Position numbers and translations under genes: made by a program. The notes below the pieces were generated by a model. The model worked only from the letters and a program-made list of their open reading frames with translations, was not told the origin of the DNA and did no database searches. A stretch of 5,661 nt of DNA. Source: Bacillota bacterium. GTDB lineage: Bacteria; Bacillota; Clostridia; DSM-8532. Where the stretch lies: the NCBI GenBank assembly GCA_023426765.1, contig JAEZBW010000385.1:1-5661 (forward strand), read 5' to 3'. Position 1 is the first letter of the stretch. Each line of letters opens with the position of its first letter. This document shows positions 4,259 to 5,661 of the stretch, piece after piece.

Positions 4259-5434
4259 CTAATAGCCGGGGCCTATGGATATGGCACGGCTGAACTGATC
4301 CTTCTTCACAAGGGTTGTGATCATATTCATATTGACAGCAGTTTCAAGCTGGTGAATGCCACTTTCAAGCTGCTCCACATAAACAACGGGAATCAGGCCC
4401 GATCGATACTGGTTTGTAATGGTCTCCAGCTGATTTTTCATCTTGGCCAGTTCAAGTTTGGTGATCTCCATGTCCAGATAGCTGAGCTGCAAATCCTGAT
4501 AAGCTTTTCGGATCTCCTTTTCAATGGCTCTGCTCTTTTCGGACAGCTGCAGCTTCAGGTCTTCCAGCTCTTCCAATGCATCGGCATAATCTTCCCGGGT
4601 ATCTTTGTGGGTTAAGTGGACATTTTTATGCTGATAAATTTCAAGTTTTTTGTTCACCAGCTGCATTTGCCGGTTTATCTCCCAGATTTCCTTTCTGTTT
4701 TTCAATGCATCGGCAACAGCCTGGTCTTCTGAAATGGTAACCTTGTTTGTGGTAACGAAGGGGGTTCCCACCATGTCATAACGATAATCCAACGGCAGCC
4801 CTGCCAAACTATTGAATTGCCTGTGGATGTTTTCAAAATCTCTGTCGGCTTTAGTGATTGCTTTCTCGTAGGTTTCAACTTCAAGCCTGGAAGCCTCCAG
4901 GTCCAGAGCGGTGATCAACCCGCTTTTAAACCGGGTTTCTTCCCGGGCCAGTGTTTTTCCGGCCGACTCCAGTGATTTCTGGGCTAACAGCTTGTTCTGA
5001 TAGGTGCCATACAAACCGGAATACAGGTTGTCTGCCGCATTTGCCAATGCGTTCTTTGCAACGTCCAGCGACCTTTCCAGCATCTCTGCCCTGAACTTAT
5101 ACATGGCTTCAGGATAGAATTCCTTGGCCATGCGCAGCTGCATCTGGGTTGGTTCATCATAATAAAAGAACTCGTTTTCCTCGGTATATGGATTATAGAA
5201 AGATGCTTTCTCCGTATCAATATTTTTCGCCTGAAGCAATTGCTTCTCATAATCCCTGTTTGCAAAACCGATGTTTTCACGAAGATTCCAGAGATCGGTG
5301 GAATGCTCCTGCACAAGGGCTATTGCAGCCTGTCGGTTCAATATGCCGCCGGTTTCCGCAGCGCCGGCCTGGGGTATGACGGCAAAAATTGCATTCACCG
5401 CCACGATCGCAAGGGCGATTAATTTTTTTCTCAA
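4259..5434 (-). CDS. TolC/OEP-family secreted coiled-coil protein (first gene of pair)
   Basis: A 391-residue protein starting at TTG 5434, chosen because AAGGAGGG lies 7 nt upstream and the next residues form a clean signal peptide (MRKKLIALAIVAVNAIFAVI, cleavage near AGA-AE). A longer in-frame start at 5524 would run through the promoter and is rejected. Two coiled-coil halves carry the OEP turn motif: FKSGLITALDLEASRLEV (169-186) and YRSGLIPVVYVEQLESGI (343-360). The connection in the first half (about 66-100) is rich in Tyr/Phe/Glu (SFYNPYTEENEFFYYDEP); the second (about 265-285) is short and hydrophilic. Neither looks like a full barrel hairpin. The protein is exported, with a role perhaps in envelope transport or as a structural spacer. 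It is the first gene of a two-gene operon behind the promoter at 5466-5494. Confidence 0.84.
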   Translation of the reverse strand: MRKKLIALAIVAVNAIFAVIPQAGAAETGGILNRQAAIALVQEHSTDLWNLRENIGFANRDYEKQLLQAKNIDTEKASFYNPYTEENEFFYYDEPTQMQLRMAKEFYPEAMYKFRAEMLERSLDVAKNALANAADNLYSGLYGTYQNKLLAQKSLESAGKTLAREETRFKSGLITALDLEASRLEVETYEKAITKADRDFENIHRQFNSLAGLPLDYRYDMVGTPFVTTNKVTISEDQAVADALKNRKEIWEINRQMQLVNKKLEIYQHKNVHLTHKDTREDYADALEELEDLKLQLSEKSRAIEKEIRKAYQDLQLSYLDMEITKLELAKMKNQLETITNQYRSGLIPVVYVEQLESGIHQLETAVNMNMITTLVKKDQFSRAISIGPGY

Positions 5435-5465
5435 ACCAAGCCCTCCTTCTTTCGGTACTACTATC

Positions 5466-5494
5466 ATTATACCAACGAAAGGAGAGCATGAAAA
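5466..5494 (-). promoter_or_regulatory. Sigma-A-type promoter of the TolC-like operon
   Basis: The minus strand has a perfect TATAAT (5471-5466), with TTTTCA (5494-5489) as a -35 at exactly 17 bp. TTGG just before TATAAT adds a TGn extension. Transcription would start near 5459, giving a leader of about 25 nt that holds the ribosome binding site for the TTG start at 5434. Confidence 0.75.
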
Positions 5495-5661
5495 GTCTGA
5501 TAGAAAGGAATTTGTGAAGCACACTCCCGTATTTGTTACTGTTCCTGTTCACACCCTAGTAGAGCTAGCGGATGATTTGGGTGATTTTGGTGACGAAAGA
5601 CAACATACCTCGAAGCCCTGCTTCATACAGGAAGGTCTATTGCGTGCAGCTTGAGCGACCC

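Noticed and set aside
4043..4615. A 190-codon plus-strand frame spanning the junction of the two TolC-like genes
   Set aside because: It is antisense to two well supported genes and has no family resemblance.
5435..5524. Longer in-frame start for the first TolC-like gene
   Set aside because: The extension would be translated from upstream of the TATAAT promoter and would place 30 residues before a clean signal peptide.
1..5661. CRISPR arrays, tRNA/rRNA genes, transposases
   Set aside because: No regularly spaced repeats, no cloverleaf or rRNA-like sequence, and no recognisable transposase motif were found.

Overview
The window reads as a low-to-mid GC Clostridia (Bacillota) chromosome. Pointers are the long-form ribosome hibernation factor, a conserved structured leader of the raiA-motif type, strong AGGAGG-class ribosome binding sites, a TTG start, and a Nudix protein resembling ones I remember from Acetivibrio/Ruminiclostridium-like clostridia. 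Species cannot be fixed from the sequence. Every convincing gene lies on the minus strand, so transcription runs right to left.

Layout from the right, in transcription order: an edge segment with no assignable gene; a promoter at about 5466-5494; a two-gene operon of secreted TolC/OEP-type coiled-coil proteins (TTG start at 5434, then ATG at 4239, 16-19 nt apart); a 12-bp palindrome followed by a T-run; a glycine-zipper general-stress protein (2464-2943) with a UUCG hairpin behind it; a 527-bp non-coding region holding a cluster of DnaA boxes (2209-2280) and a probable raiA-motif RNA (about 1951-2145); the long HPF/RaiA gene (1406-1936) with a very clear intrinsic terminator; a roughly 160-nt structured leader and a small orphan gene of 58 codons (886-1062) with its own promoter and terminator signals; a Nudix hydrolase (245-670); a bidirectional-type terminator (125-159); and an intergenic inverted-repeat element cut by the left edge.

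The common thread is stress and dormancy physiology: ribosome hibernation (HPF), a stress-type glycine-zipper protein, and nucleotide housekeeping (Nudix). The most unusual signals are (1) the tight DnaA-box cluster upstream of the hibernation factor and away from any recognisable dnaA/dnaN locus, (2) two adjacent TolC-like proteins that seem to lack room for outer-membrane barrel strands, and (3) an orphan peptide gene whose leader can fold into alternative structures, one of which hides its ribosome binding site. No mobile element with a recognisable transposase, CRISPR array, tRNA or rRNA was seen.
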